Positions 9,218 to 17,722 of a DNA stretch of 64,000 nucleotides are shown here, piece after piece. Made by a program: the position numbers and the translations under genes. The stretch spans positions 1 to 64,000 of the forward strand of contig CALKHR010000110.1 in assembly GCA_937988885.1 (NCBI GenBank). Direction: 5' to 3'. The stretch is from an uncultured Roseiflexaceae bacterium (GTDB lineage Bacteria; Chloroflexota; Chloroflexia; Chloroflexales; Roseiflexaceae). Below the pieces are notes generated by a model. That model made no database searches and was not told the origin of the DNA. It saw only the letters and a program-made list of their open reading frames with translations. Numbering within the stretch: the stretch's first letter is position 1; each line of letters begins with the position of its first letter.

Positions 9218-9270
9218 CGTGAGTTGATCGTGAGTTGAGCGTGAGATTCGGGCTTGTGAACGTGAGTTTT
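9218..9270. promoter_or_regulatory. Iteron-like direct repeats between lipoprotein gene and purK
   Basis: CGTGAG occurs at 9218, 9229, 9240 and 9261, spaced 11, 11 and 21 bp, so all lie on one face of the helix. The first two units are identical over 10 bases (CGTGAGTTGA). The repeats sit 62-114 bp upstream of the lipoprotein ATG. Eleven-bp direct repeats are the usual form of OmpR/PhoB-family binding sites. The rest of the 307-bp gap (9157-9463) holds no gene. Confidence 0.5.
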
Positions 9271-9447
9271 GGGTTTAAAACCGAGATCTCGGCTGTTTCA
9301 GAACCATCGCGGATAGTAGAATGTGTGGGTGACGAGGGAGGTTTAGCGCGATAGAGCCGGATGATCGCAGGCGACTCGGCTTCGCGAAATGTGAGGCGAA
9401 AAACTCCACGAAAACGCGCGCCGCGCAGCATTCCTTGGGCAGTTCTA

Positions 9448-9456
9448 TGCTACAAT
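9448..9456 (+). promoter_or_regulatory. Extended -10 promoter directly before purK
   Basis: TGCTACAAT ends 7 nt before the purK ATG and there is no Shine-Dalgarno between them. This predicts a leaderless transcript for the purine cluster. No good -35 is visible, as is common with extended -10 promoters. Confidence 0.65.
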
Positions 9457-9463
9457 AGCGGCC

Positions 9464-10597
9464 ATGAAGCTCTCGACTATCGGCGTTCTCGGGGGCGGCC
9501 AGCTCGGGCGCATGATGGCGTCCGCCGCACACAACCTCGGGATGCAGATCGCGGTGCTTGACCCCGATCGCAACGCCCCCGCTGCGCAAGTGGCAAACCG
9601 GCACGTACTCGGTGATTTTCGTGATCCACAACGCATCCGCGAGCTGGCCGTCGGATGTGACATTCTCACTGTCGAGATCGAACATGTCAATGCCGACACA
9701 TTGGATGCTCTGGCGCAACAGGGCGTTCCTGTTCAACCTATACCCGCAACTATTCGCCTTATTCAAGACAAATTAAATCAGAAACGTCATCTTGCAGCGC
9801 ATGATCTCCCGGTTGCGCCGTTTCTGGACGTGCCCGATGCGCAGGCCGCTGAGGCTGCCGCGCAGCAGTTTGGGTATCCGTTTTTATTGAAATCGCGCCT
9901 TTCGGCATACGATGGCCGTGGCAACGCGGTGGTGCCGAACCCGGATACCCTGCCGATGGCCGCCCAAGCGTTGGGTGGCTACGAGCGTGGGCTGTATGTG
10001 GAGCAGTTCGTGCCGTTCGAGCGCGAGCTGGCGGTGATGGTCGCGCGCGGTCTTGATGGCGCGTTGGCCGTGTATCCGGTGGTCGAGACGGTGCATAAGA
10101 ACAATATTTTGCACCGTGTGTTCGCGCCTGCGCCGATCGACCAGGCGTTGCAGGAGCGTGCCCGCGAGATCGCACGGCGCGCGATTGCGACGTTCGAGGG
10201 TGCGGGGATTTTTGGCGTGGAGATGTTCCAGTTGGCGAACGGCGAGGTGTTGATCAACGAGATCGCGCCGCGCCCACATAATTCTGGGCATTATACGATC
10301 GAGGCATGTGCGACGAGTCAGTTCGAGCAGCACGTGCGGGCGATCCTGGGCTTGCCGCTCGGTGATCCGTCGCTCAAGGTCGGTGCCGCAGCTATGATCA
10401 ATGTGCTGGGCGCTGGCGATGGGCTGCTTGCGGAGACTCAACGACCGTTGGAGCGGGCGTTGGAGGTGCCGGGCGCGTCGATCCACTGGTACGGCAAGAC
10501 ATCGGTGCGCGCACAACGCAAGATGGCGCACATCACGATCGTCGCGCCGGATCAGGCCACGCTGGCTGTACGGCTCGCACAACTTGAGGATGTGTAA
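9464..10597 (+). CDS. purK: 5-(carboxyamino)imidazole ribonucleotide synthase (PurK)
   Basis: A 377-residue ATP-grasp enzyme that carboxylates AIR with bicarbonate and ATP to N5-CAIR, in de novo purine synthesis. The N-terminal nucleotide fold carries GVLGGGQLGRM. The ATP-grasp region has PFLLKSRLSAYDGRGN and the metal-binding stretch NGEVLINEIAPRPHNSGHYT, both diagnostic for PurK. Its length is normal for the family. It is the first gene of the purine cluster, 7 bp before purE, the usual pairing, because PurE uses the PurK product. The start codon is only 7 nt from a TGCTACAAT box, so it may be translated from a leaderless mRNA. Confidence 0.97.
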   Translation: MKLSTIGVLGGGQLGRMMASAAHNLGMQIAVLDPDRNAPAAQVANRHVLGDFRDPQRIRELAVGCDILTVEIEHVNADTLDALAQQGVPVQPIPATIRLIQDKLNQKRHLAAHDLPVAPFLDVPDAQAAEAAAQQFGYPFLLKSRLSAYDGRGNAVVPNPDTLPMAAQALGGYERGLYVEQFVPFERELAVMVARGLDGALAVYPVVETVHKNNILHRVFAPAPIDQALQERAREIARRAIATFEGAGIFGVEMFQLANGEVLINEIAPRPHNSGHYTIEACATSQFEQHVRAILGLPLGDPSLKVGAAAMINVLGAGDGLLAETQRPLERALEVPGASIHWYGKTSVRAQRKMAHITIVAPDQATLAVRLAQLEDV

Positions 10598-10604
10598 CGA
10601 GTTT

Positions 10605-11144
10605 ATGAGCCAAGAACTACAACAATCAACTGGCGATGTCGCCGTTCCGGTGGTTGGTATCATTATGGGCAGCGATTCCGACTTGCCCACAATGCGCCAA
10701 GCAGCTGAGATATTACGCGATTTGGGTGTGCCCTTCGAGCTGACGATCGTGTCGGCCCACCGCACGCCTCAACGCATGTTCGATTACGCCCGGGCGGCCC
10801 ATCAGCGCGGTTTGCGAGTGATTATCGCGGGCGCTGGCGGTGCTGCACATTTGCCTGGCATGGTGGCCTCGCTCACGCCCCTGCCCGTGATCGGCGTGCC
10901 GATCGCGCTGGGGACGTTGGGCGGCAACGATGCGCTGATGTCGATCGTGCAGATGCCGCGCGGCATCCCGGTGGCGACCGTTGCCATCGGCAACGCGACC
11001 AACGCCGGGTTGCTGGCTGCGCGCATCTTGGCAACCTCAGATCCTGCATTACAACAACGTATCATCCAATATCAGGAGTCGCTCGAACAAATGGTGCTCG
11101 ACAAAGTAGCACGGCTCGAAGCGACTGGATGGCACGATTATTAG
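10605..11144 (+). CDS. purE: N5-CAIR mutase (PurE)
   Basis: A 179-residue class I PurE, which converts N5-CAIR to CAIR by moving the carboxyl group. The N-terminal motif GIIMGSDSDLPTM and VSAHRTPQRMFDYA are signature elements, as is AGAGGAAHLPGM; PVIGVPI and TLGGNDALMSIVQMP complete the active site around the octamer interface. The ATG at 10605 follows the purK stop by 7 bp; the frame is open far upstream inside purK, but only this start fits the family length. It acts with PurK. A terminator hairpin lies 20 bp after its stop. Confidence 0.97.
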   Translation: MSQELQQSTGDVAVPVVGIIMGSDSDLPTMRQAAEILRDLGVPFELTIVSAHRTPQRMFDYARAAHQRGLRVIIAGAGGAAHLPGMVASLTPLPVIGVPIALGTLGGNDALMSIVQMPRGIPVATVAIGNATNAGLLAARILATSDPALQQRIIQYQESLEQMVLDKVARLEATGWHDY

Positions 11145-11164
11145 CGTATACATTCGACCTTATC

Positions 11165-11196
11165 AACGTAATGTGCCACCACACATTACGTTTTTT
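11165..11196 (+). terminator. Terminator hairpin between purE and purL
   Basis: An 11-bp perfect stem (AACGTAATGTG / CACATTACGTT, 6-nt loop) leads straight into six Ts. It is followed only 35 bp later by the purL start codon, which has its own ribosome site (CGGAGG). It should reduce or end transcription after purKE unless antitermination occurs. Confidence 0.85.
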
Positions 11197-11231
11197 ATCT
11201 GTCTTTACAACAATCGGAGGATTTTCCCGCC

Positions 11232-14200
11232 ATGTCGGAATCGCAAGTCGTTGGGAAGGCGCTCACGTTCCGAGTCGAAGTTGCCGCCCGCCCCAGCGAG
11301 GAGAGTGTGACCGGGCGCGCGTTTGTTGAAGCCGCACGGCACTTGGACATCACTGGCTTATCCGCCTGCGCTGTCGACCGACTGTATTTTCTGCACGGAA
11401 CCCTCACCCACGCCGATGTTGAGCGTTTAAGCCGTGAGCTCCTTGCAGACCCAGTCACTGAATCATTCACGATTGTGATGGAAGGGCAGCCGATCGCTGC
11501 CGATGAGTTGCACGTCGAAGTCTCTCCACTCCCTGGCGTCACCGACCCCGCCGCCGAAAATCTGGTCCGCGCAGCCCATTTAATGGGCATTTCCACGCTG
11601 ACGCGGGCAACCACCGGACAACGCTTCCGGTTGCAGGGCAACCTCAGCCGCAATGAGATCGAGCGCCTCGCCGCCGAAGTGCTCGCCAACCCAGTCGTGC
11701 AGCGCTTCGAGATCGGCCAGCCGATCAGCGCGCCGTTCTTCGCCTTCCAACAGGCCGATGGCACGGTTGAAACGATTGCATTGCGCGATGCCGACGATGC
11801 CGCCCTGCGCCAGATCAGCGCCGAGCGCCGCCTTGCGCTCGACCTGAACGAGATGCGCGCTATCCAGGCGTACTACCGCGAGGAGAATCGCGAGCCGACC
11901 GATGTTGAGCTTGAGATGATCGCGCAGACCTGGAGCGAGCACTGTTCGCACAAGACGTTCCGCGCCACCATCAGCTACGAGGGGCCAGCGGGAACCGACC
12001 CACAGGCCGCGCCGAGCCAGCAGACGATCGACGGCTTGCTCAAGACCTACATCCGCCGTGCCACCGAGGAGCTGAACAAATCGTGGGTGCGCTCGGCGTT
12101 CGTAGACAACGCGGGCATCGTGGCCTTCGACGATGCCTACGACTTAGCCTTCAAGGTCGAGACGCACAACCACCCGTCGGCGCTGGAGCCGTTCGGCGGC
12201 GCGAACACGGGTGTGGGCGGCGTCATCCGCGACATCCTGGGCGTCAGCGCCCGCCCGATCGCCAACACCGATGTGCTCTGCTTCGGCCCGCCCGACCTGC
12301 CCCGCGAGCAGGTGCAGGCTGGCGTGCTGCACCCCTCGCGTATCGCGGCTGGTGTGATCCACGGCGTGGAGGACTACGGCAACAAGATGGGCATCCCGAC
12401 TGTGAACGGCGCGGTGCTCTATCATCCGGGCTACACGGCCAACCCGCTGGTGTTCTGCGGCTGTTTGGGGCTGTTGCCGCACAACTCGCACGTCACCGAG
12501 CCGCAGGTTGGCGATCTAGTGGTGGTGATCGGCGGCCACACGGGCCGCGATGGGCTGCGCGGCGCGACCTTCTCCAGCATGGAGATGGATCAGGAGACTG
12601 GCGATATCGCCGCGACGGCGGTGCAGATCGGCCACCCGATCAACGAGAAGCAGGTGCTTGAGGCGGTGCTGCAGGCCCGCGACGAAGGACTCTACAGCGC
12701 GATCACCGACTGCGGCGCGGGCGGCCTGTCCTCGGCGGTCGGCGAGATGGCCTCCAAACTCGGCGCACACGTGCAACTCACCGAAGTGCCGCTCAAGTAC
12801 CCGGGCCTGCGCCCTTGGGAGATCTGGCTGAGCGAGGCACAGGAGCGCATGGTGCTGGCCGTGCCGCCGCAGAACTGGGAGCGCTTGCGCGAGATCTGTG
12901 CGGGGCAAGACATCGACGCGGTGGTGATCGGCACGTTCAGCGGCGACGGACGCATTCAGTTGCGCTACGGCGAGACGCTGGTCGGCGAGCTTTCGACCGC
13001 CTTCCTGCACGATGGCATGCCGCGCCGCCACCTGAACGCGGTATGGAGCGCGCCGGAGGTGCCTGCGCAACCCGCGCTGCCGAGCCAACCCGATCTGCGC
13101 GCCGACCTGCTGGCGCTGCTGGCCCACCCGAACATCCGCAGCAAAGAGGCGGTGGTGCGCCGCTACGACCACGAGGTGCAGGGCGCGACCGCCGTCAAGC
13201 CGCTGGTTGGGCCGCGCCGCAACGGCCATGGCGACGCGACCGTGATCGTGCCGCGCGGCACCGCGAGCCAGCACGCCGAGGATCGGCCCGTACGAGGCGT
13301 GGTGCTCTCGGCGGGTATCTGCCCGAGCTACGGCGAACTCGACCCGTATGCGATGGCTTGGGCGGCGGTCGATGAGGCGATGCGCAACTTGGTGGCGGTC
13401 GGCGGCGATCCCGATCAAGTCTCGATCCTCGATAACTTCTGCTGGGGCAACCCCACCATGCCGGATCGACTGGGTAGCCTGGTGCGCTGCACGCAGGGTT
13501 GCTACGATGCCGCGCTGGCTTACAGCACGCCGTTCATCTCGGGCAAGGATAGCCTCAACAACGAGTATGCCGATGCGCAAGGGCAGCGCCACGCCATCCC
13601 GGGCACGCTGCTGATCTCGGCGATGGGCATTGTGCCGGATGCGCGCCGCACCACCACCGCCGACCTGAAGGAGCCGGGCAACCTGCTCTACATCGTCGGC
13701 GCGACCCGCGAGGAGTTGGGCGGCAGCCACTACACGCAACTCCACGGCGTAACGGGTGGCACGGTGCCGCAGCCCGTCCCCGATGCGCTTGACCAACTGC
13801 GCGCCCTCCACCGCGCGATCGAGGGCGGCCTGGTGCAGGCCTGCCACGACTGCTCGGAGGGCGGCTTGGGCGTGACCCTGGCCGAGATGTGCATCGCCGG
13901 GCAGGTCGGCGCCGATGTGACGGTGACGAACTTGCCGGGCTTGCAGGCTGGGACGAGCGACGCGGTGGCGCTGTTCAGCGAATCGCTGACGCGCTTCGTG
14001 GTCGAGGTGCGCCCCGCCGACGCGGCAGCCTTCGAGCAGCACCTTGCAGCGGTGCCGCATGCCAAGATCGGCAGCGTGACCGCCGAGCCGACGCTGCGCA
14101 TCAACGGCAGCCTCGCGATCGCGCTGGCCGACCTTGAGCGCGCCTGGACCGAGCAACCCGAGGTGAGCGCCCCGGTCGCCGGGCCGAACGTCGCGAGCGT

Positions 14201-15017
14201 GCCCGCCGCTAAGGCCACCCCGCGTGCCCCCGGCCAGCGCACCGCCGCGCCTCGTGTGCTGATCCTGCACGCCAACGGCAGCAACCGCGATCACGACGCG
14301 GCACTGGCCTGCCAACTGGCGGGCGGCATTCCCGAGATCGTCCACGTCAATCAACTGTTTGCTGGCGAGCGCCGCATCAGCGATTATCAGATGATCGTGG
14401 TGCCGGGCGGATTCTCCTACGGCGACGATTTGGGCGCTGGCACGCGCTGGGCGCTCGATCTGCGCGAGCGGCTGGGCAGCGACCTGGAGCGCTTCATCGC
14501 CGAGGGACGCCCTGTGCTGGGCATCTGCAACGGCTTCCAGACCTTGGTCAAGGCGGGCCTGCTGCCCGGCGGCGATTGGAGCGGCTCGGGCGAGCGCCCC
14601 GTCACGCTCACCTACAACGCCTCGGGGCACTTCGAGTGCCGTTGGGTCACGCTGATGCCGAATCCGCACAGCACAAGTCTGTTCACCGCCAACCTCACCG
14701 AGCCGATCTTCTGCCCGGTGGCGCACGGCGAAGGGCGGCTCGCCACGCGCGATGCGGCCACACGCGACGCATTGGTTCGCGATGGACTGATCGCGCTGAC
14801 CTACACCGCTGCAGATGGTGGCCCAGCCGCGTATCCCGACAACCCGAATGGCTCAGAACTTGCGATTGCTGGTCTCAGCAACCGCGCAGGCAATGTCATG
14901 GGCTTGATGCCGCATCCCGAGAATCACGTGTTCGCTTGGCAACACCCGCGCTACCACCGTGGCGAATCGGGCAACTTGGGTTTGAGGCTCTTCCAGAACG
15001 GTATCGCGTTCGCATAG
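11232..15017 (+). CDS. purL: Phosphoribosylformylglycinamidine synthase, single-chain PurS-like/PurL/PurQ fusion
   Basis: A 1261-residue long-form FGAM synthase, which uses glutamine and ATP to convert FGAR to FGAM. The first ~155 residues look like two PurS-like repeats (each with a DxTGLS/GISTLT strand and an LxRELLADP or LAAEVLANP helix). The PurL core follows, with VETHNHPSALEPF near 310 and two AIRS-type halves. A Pro/Ala linker around 985-1005 leads to a PurQ glutaminase with nucleophile Cys1099 (GICNGFQ) and His1228/Glu1230 (PHPENH). Many Gram-positive-type bacteria make three separate chains; none is separate here. Ribosome site GGAGG precedes the ATG. It is the largest gene in the purine cluster. 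Confidence 0.96.
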   Translation: MSESQVVGKALTFRVEVAARPSEESVTGRAFVEAARHLDITGLSACAVDRLYFLHGTLTHADVERLSRELLADPVTESFTIVMEGQPIAADELHVEVSPLPGVTDPAAENLVRAAHLMGISTLTRATTGQRFRLQGNLSRNEIERLAAEVLANPVVQRFEIGQPISAPFFAFQQADGTVETIALRDADDAALRQISAERRLALDLNEMRAIQAYYREENREPTDVELEMIAQTWSEHCSHKTFRATISYEGPAGTDPQAAPSQQTIDGLLKTYIRRATEELNKSWVRSAFVDNAGIVAFDDAYDLAFKVETHNHPSALEPFGGANTGVGGVIRDILGVSARPIANTDVLCFGPPDLPREQVQAGVLHPSRIAAGVIHGVEDYGNKMGIPTVNGAVLYHPGYTANPLVFCGCLGLLPHNSHVTEPQVGDLVVVIGGHTGRDGLRGATFSSMEMDQETGDIAATAVQIGHPINEKQVLEAVLQARDEGLYSAITDCGAGGLSSAVGEMASKLGAHVQLTEVPLKYPGLRPWEIWLSEAQERMVLAVPPQNWERLREICAGQDIDAVVIGTFSGDGRIQLRYGETLVGELSTAFLHDGMPRRHLNAVWSAPEVPAQPALPSQPDLRADLLALLAHPNIRSKEAVVRRYDHEVQGATAVKPLVGPRRNGHGDATVIVPRGTASQHAEDRPVRGVVLSAGICPSYGELDPYAMAWAAVDEAMRNLVAVGGDPDQVSILDNFCWGNPTMPDRLGSLVRCTQGCYDAALAYSTPFISGKDSLNNEYADAQGQRHAIPGTLLISAMGIVPDARRTTTADLKEPGNLLYIVGATREELGGSHYTQLHGVTGGTVPQPVPDALDQLRALHRAIEGGLVQACHDCSEGGLGVTLAEMCIAGQVGADVTVTNLPGLQAGTSDAVALFSESLTRFVVEVRPADAAAFEQHLAAVPHAKIGSVTAEPTLRINGSLAIALADLERAWTEQPEVSAPVAGPNVASVPAAKATPRAPGQRTAAPRVLILHANGSNRDHDAALACQLAGGIPEIVHVNQLFAGERRISDYQMIVVPGGFSYGDDLGAGTRWALDLRERLGSDLERFIAEGRPVLGICNGFQTLVKAGLLPGGDWSGSGERPVTLTYNASGHFECRWVTLMPNPHSTSLFTANLTEPIFCPVAHGEGRLATRDAATRDALVRDGLIALTYTAADGGPAAYPDNPNGSELAIAGLSNRAGNVMGLMPHPENHVFAWQHPRYHRGESGNLGLRLFQNGIAFA

Positions 15018-15157
15018 GCACTGTTGGCAACCAGGCTGCGACAACTCAACGGGGGCGAGCCTCGCAGTTCGCCTCCCCAACACAGCCAAGGTTGCTTCTG
15101 ATGGTTTGAAAGATTCGATGCGCCCGCGCATCCCTGGTAGCAAAAGTACGAGGCATT

Positions 15158-16105
15158 GTGCTAACTCACGAACAACTTGTGAAGGCCATTCCCCAGGCGC
15201 TCACAACAATCGATTTACCGCATCTTGGCGAGAAGTACCACGGCAAAGTGCGTGAGATCTATCGCCGTCAGGATGAGTACATTCTGATCACGACCGACCG
15301 CGTTTCTGCGTTTGACCGCGTATTGGGGGCCATTCCTTTCAAGGGCCAAGTGCTCAATCAACTGAGCGCCTGGTGGTTCTCGCAAACCGAAGATATCATC
15401 CCGAACCATGTGATCTCGGTGCCCGACCCGAACGTGACGATCGCGCGTGTTGCCGAGACACTGCCCGTCGAGATCGTCGTGCGTGGCTACATCACTGGTG
15501 TCACCAAAACATCGCTTTGGACGCTCTACGAGCAGGGCCAACGCCAGATGTACGGCGTGACGCTGCCCGAAGGGCTGAACAAAAACGACAAGCTGCCCCG
15601 CCCGATCATCACGCCCACCACCAAGGCGCTCGACGGCGCACACGACGAGCCGCTCAGCCCGCAGGAAATCATCGAGCGCGGCCTGCTCTCCGCCGAGTTG
15701 TGGGGACAGGTCAGCGAGGCGGCGCTCGCGCTGTTCGCCCGTGGCCAGCAATTGGCGCAGCGGGCAGGGCTGATCCTGGTGGACACCAAGTACGAGTTTG
15801 GTCTTGTGGATGGCACCCTCACGCTGATCGACGAGGTACACACCCCCGATTCGAGTCGTTACTGGACCCAAGAATCGTACGGTGCAGGCCGTACACCGAC
15901 ACATCTCGACAAAGAACTGCTACGCGCTTGGTACGCGCGTCAGGGCTATCGAGGAGATGGCGTTCCACCTGTGCTTCCCAATGACATTATTGCTCAATTA
16001 GCAGCGCGCTATATCAGCGCATATGAAAGGTTGACGGGCCAGGAGTTCATACCGGGCGCGCAGCCTGCGTCTGATCGCATCACGCAATGTCTAGCAACAC
16101 ACTAG
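15158..16105 (+). CDS. purC: SAICAR synthase (PurC)
   Basis: A 315-residue phosphoribosylaminoimidazole-succinocarboxamide synthase, which joins CAIR to aspartate using ATP. Diagnostic stretches are GKVREIY, ITTDRVSAFDRVLG, the conserved PVEIVVRGYITG, and LVDTKYEFG followed by IDEVHTPDSSRYW. The length fits the longer form of the family. The start is GTG at 15158 with a modest ribosome site (GAGG), chosen because family members begin close to this point. The 140-bp gap after purL contains a GC-rich imperfect dyad but no clear terminator, so the two may be cotranscribed. Confidence 0.95.
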   Translation: MLTHEQLVKAIPQALTTIDLPHLGEKYHGKVREIYRRQDEYILITTDRVSAFDRVLGAIPFKGQVLNQLSAWWFSQTEDIIPNHVISVPDPNVTIARVAETLPVEIVVRGYITGVTKTSLWTLYEQGQRQMYGVTLPEGLNKNDKLPRPIITPTTKALDGAHDEPLSPQEIIERGLLSAELWGQVSEAALALFARGQQLAQRAGLILVDTKYEFGLVDGTLTLIDEVHTPDSSRYWTQESYGAGRTPTHLDKELLRAWYARQGYRGDGVPPVLPNDIIAQLAARYISAYERLTGQEFIPGAQPASDRITQCLATH

Positions 16106-16186
16106 AGCATGGGGATGCGAGCGAGGTATCTCATCAACATCGAACCACTCTGCTCGAATCGCTATACTCCAATAGAGGTGCAGGAG

Positions 16187-17680
16187 ATGGAACCTACGTT
16201 TATACCCCTTGAGACCGACGACCGCCCACGCGAGGAGTGCGGTGTGTTCGGGATCTACGCCCCAGGCCGCGATGTCGCACGTTTAACGTTCTTCGGCCTG
16301 TTCGCCCTACAGCATCGCGGGCAGGAGAGCGCCGGAATCGCCAGCAGCGATGGGCGCGCCGCCTACTCGCACAAAGGCATGGGCCTGGTCTCTCAAGTGT
16401 TCGATGAGGACAAGTTGCGCCCGTTGCGCGGCCATCTTGCCATCGGCCATAATCGCTACTCGACCACTGGCTCGTCGCACATTCGCAACAGCCAACCCTA
16501 CCTGATCGAAACGCTGTACGGCCCGCTCGGCGTGGCGCACAACGGCAACCTGACCAACGCGCTCGAATTGCGGCAGATGCTGTTGGAACGCGGCGTCGGT
16601 CTCTCGTCCACCACTGACAGTGAGGTGATCACCCAGATCCTGGCCTCGCCGCCGGAGGTGTGGGATGAGCAGGCGCTCGGCCTGCGCAACACGGGCGACC
16701 GATGGCTGGAGCGCATCAGTGCCTTTATGCAGGTGGCCGAGGGCGCGTACTCGCTGGCCCTGCTGACCCGCGACGCGCTCTACGCCGTGCGCGACCCGTT
16801 CGGGCTGCGACCGCTCTGCTTGGGCGAGGTTGAAGGCGGCTACGTGGTGGCCTCCGAGAGTTGCGCGCTCGCCACGATCGGCGCGCGGTTCGTGCGCGAG
16901 ATCGAGCCTGGCGAGATCTTGCGGATCGATGCGAAGGGTGTAAAGAGCGTGATCGGGCGCGTCAGCGAGCGCAAAGCGTTGTGTATCTTCGAGTACGTCT
17001 ACTTCGCCCGCCCCGACTCGATGTTGGGCGGCCAGATCATCCACAAGATCCGGCAGGCGATGGGCGCGCAACTGGCCCGCGAGGCTCCCGCCGATGCCGA
17101 TGTGGTGGTGCCCGTGCCCGACTCGGCGGTGCCCGCCGCGATCGGCTTCGCCCACGAGCTCGATCTGCCGTTCATCGAGGGCTTGACCAAGAACCGCTAC
17201 ATCGGGCGCACCTTTATTCAGCCCGACGATCAACTGCGCAAGATCGGCATCCAACTCAAGTTCAACCCGCTGAGCTCGAATTTGCAGGGCAAGCGCGTGG
17301 TGCTGATCGACGATTCCATCGTGCGGGGCAACACGGCCCGCCCGCTGGTGCAACTGATCCGCGATGGCGGCGCATCCGAGGTCCACGTGCGCGTGTCGTC
17401 GCCGCCGGTGCGCCACCCCTGCTTTATGGGCGTGGATATGGCCACGCACTCGGAGTTGATCGCCAACCGCCTCGATATCGAGGGCATCCGCCAGCAGATC
17501 GGTGCCGATAGCCTGAGCTACCTCAGCTTGGAGGGCATGGAGCGGGCCATCCACGAGACGCAGCAACAGCACGGCGGCCACTGCACGGCGTGCTTCTCGG
17601 GCAACTACCCAATCCGCATCCCGCCCTGGCTGATCAGCGATCATCGCGAGAAGTTGGTGTTCGAAGAAGTTTGGGGCTAG
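16187..17680 (+). CDS. purF: Amidophosphoribosyltransferase (PurF)
   Basis: A 497-residue enzyme that makes phosphoribosylamine from PRPP and glutamine, the first committed step of purine synthesis. Removal of the first 17 residues would expose the catalytic Cys18 (EECGVFGIY), as in the proprotein type known from Bacillus. The glutaminase half shows RYSTTGSS and NGNLTN. The PRPP loop is VVLIDDSIVRGNTA near 371. Cys466 and Cys469 (CTAC) together with the Cys of RHPCFM and KALCIF fit the four ligands of a 4Fe-4S cluster. The frame is open upstream to 16109, but the family supports ATG 16187, preceded by GAGGTGCAGGAG. Confidence 0.95.
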   Translation: MEPTFIPLETDDRPREECGVFGIYAPGRDVARLTFFGLFALQHRGQESAGIASSDGRAAYSHKGMGLVSQVFDEDKLRPLRGHLAIGHNRYSTTGSSHIRNSQPYLIETLYGPLGVAHNGNLTNALELRQMLLERGVGLSSTTDSEVITQILASPPEVWDEQALGLRNTGDRWLERISAFMQVAEGAYSLALLTRDALYAVRDPFGLRPLCLGEVEGGYVVASESCALATIGARFVREIEPGEILRIDAKGVKSVIGRVSERKALCIFEYVYFARPDSMLGGQIIHKIRQAMGAQLAREAPADADVVVPVPDSAVPAAIGFAHELDLPFIEGLTKNRYIGRTFIQPDDQLRKIGIQLKFNPLSSNLQGKRVVLIDDSIVRGNTARPLVQLIRDGGASEVHVRVSSPPVRHPCFMGVDMATHSELIANRLDIEGIRQQIGADSLSYLSLEGMERAIHETQQQHGGHCTACFSGNYPIRIPPWLISDHREKLVFEEVWG

Positions 17681-17722
17681 GTTGTGCCATCAATAGCAAT
17701 GAACCGAAAGGAAATTCCTACT

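Noticed and set aside
9157..9463. Purine riboswitch upstream of purK
   Set aside because: No conserved purine-riboswitch core is visible, and the predicted transcript starts at the purK ATG.
12516..14726. Very long open frame antisense to purL
   Set aside because: It is a by-product of GC-rich codon bias on the opposite strand; the product is Arg/His/Ala-rich with no domain, and the sense gene is certain.
16109..16186. Longer N-terminus for PurF
   Set aside because: The extension would place 26 more residues before a propeptide and catalytic Cys; ATG 16187 has a ribosome site and fits the family.
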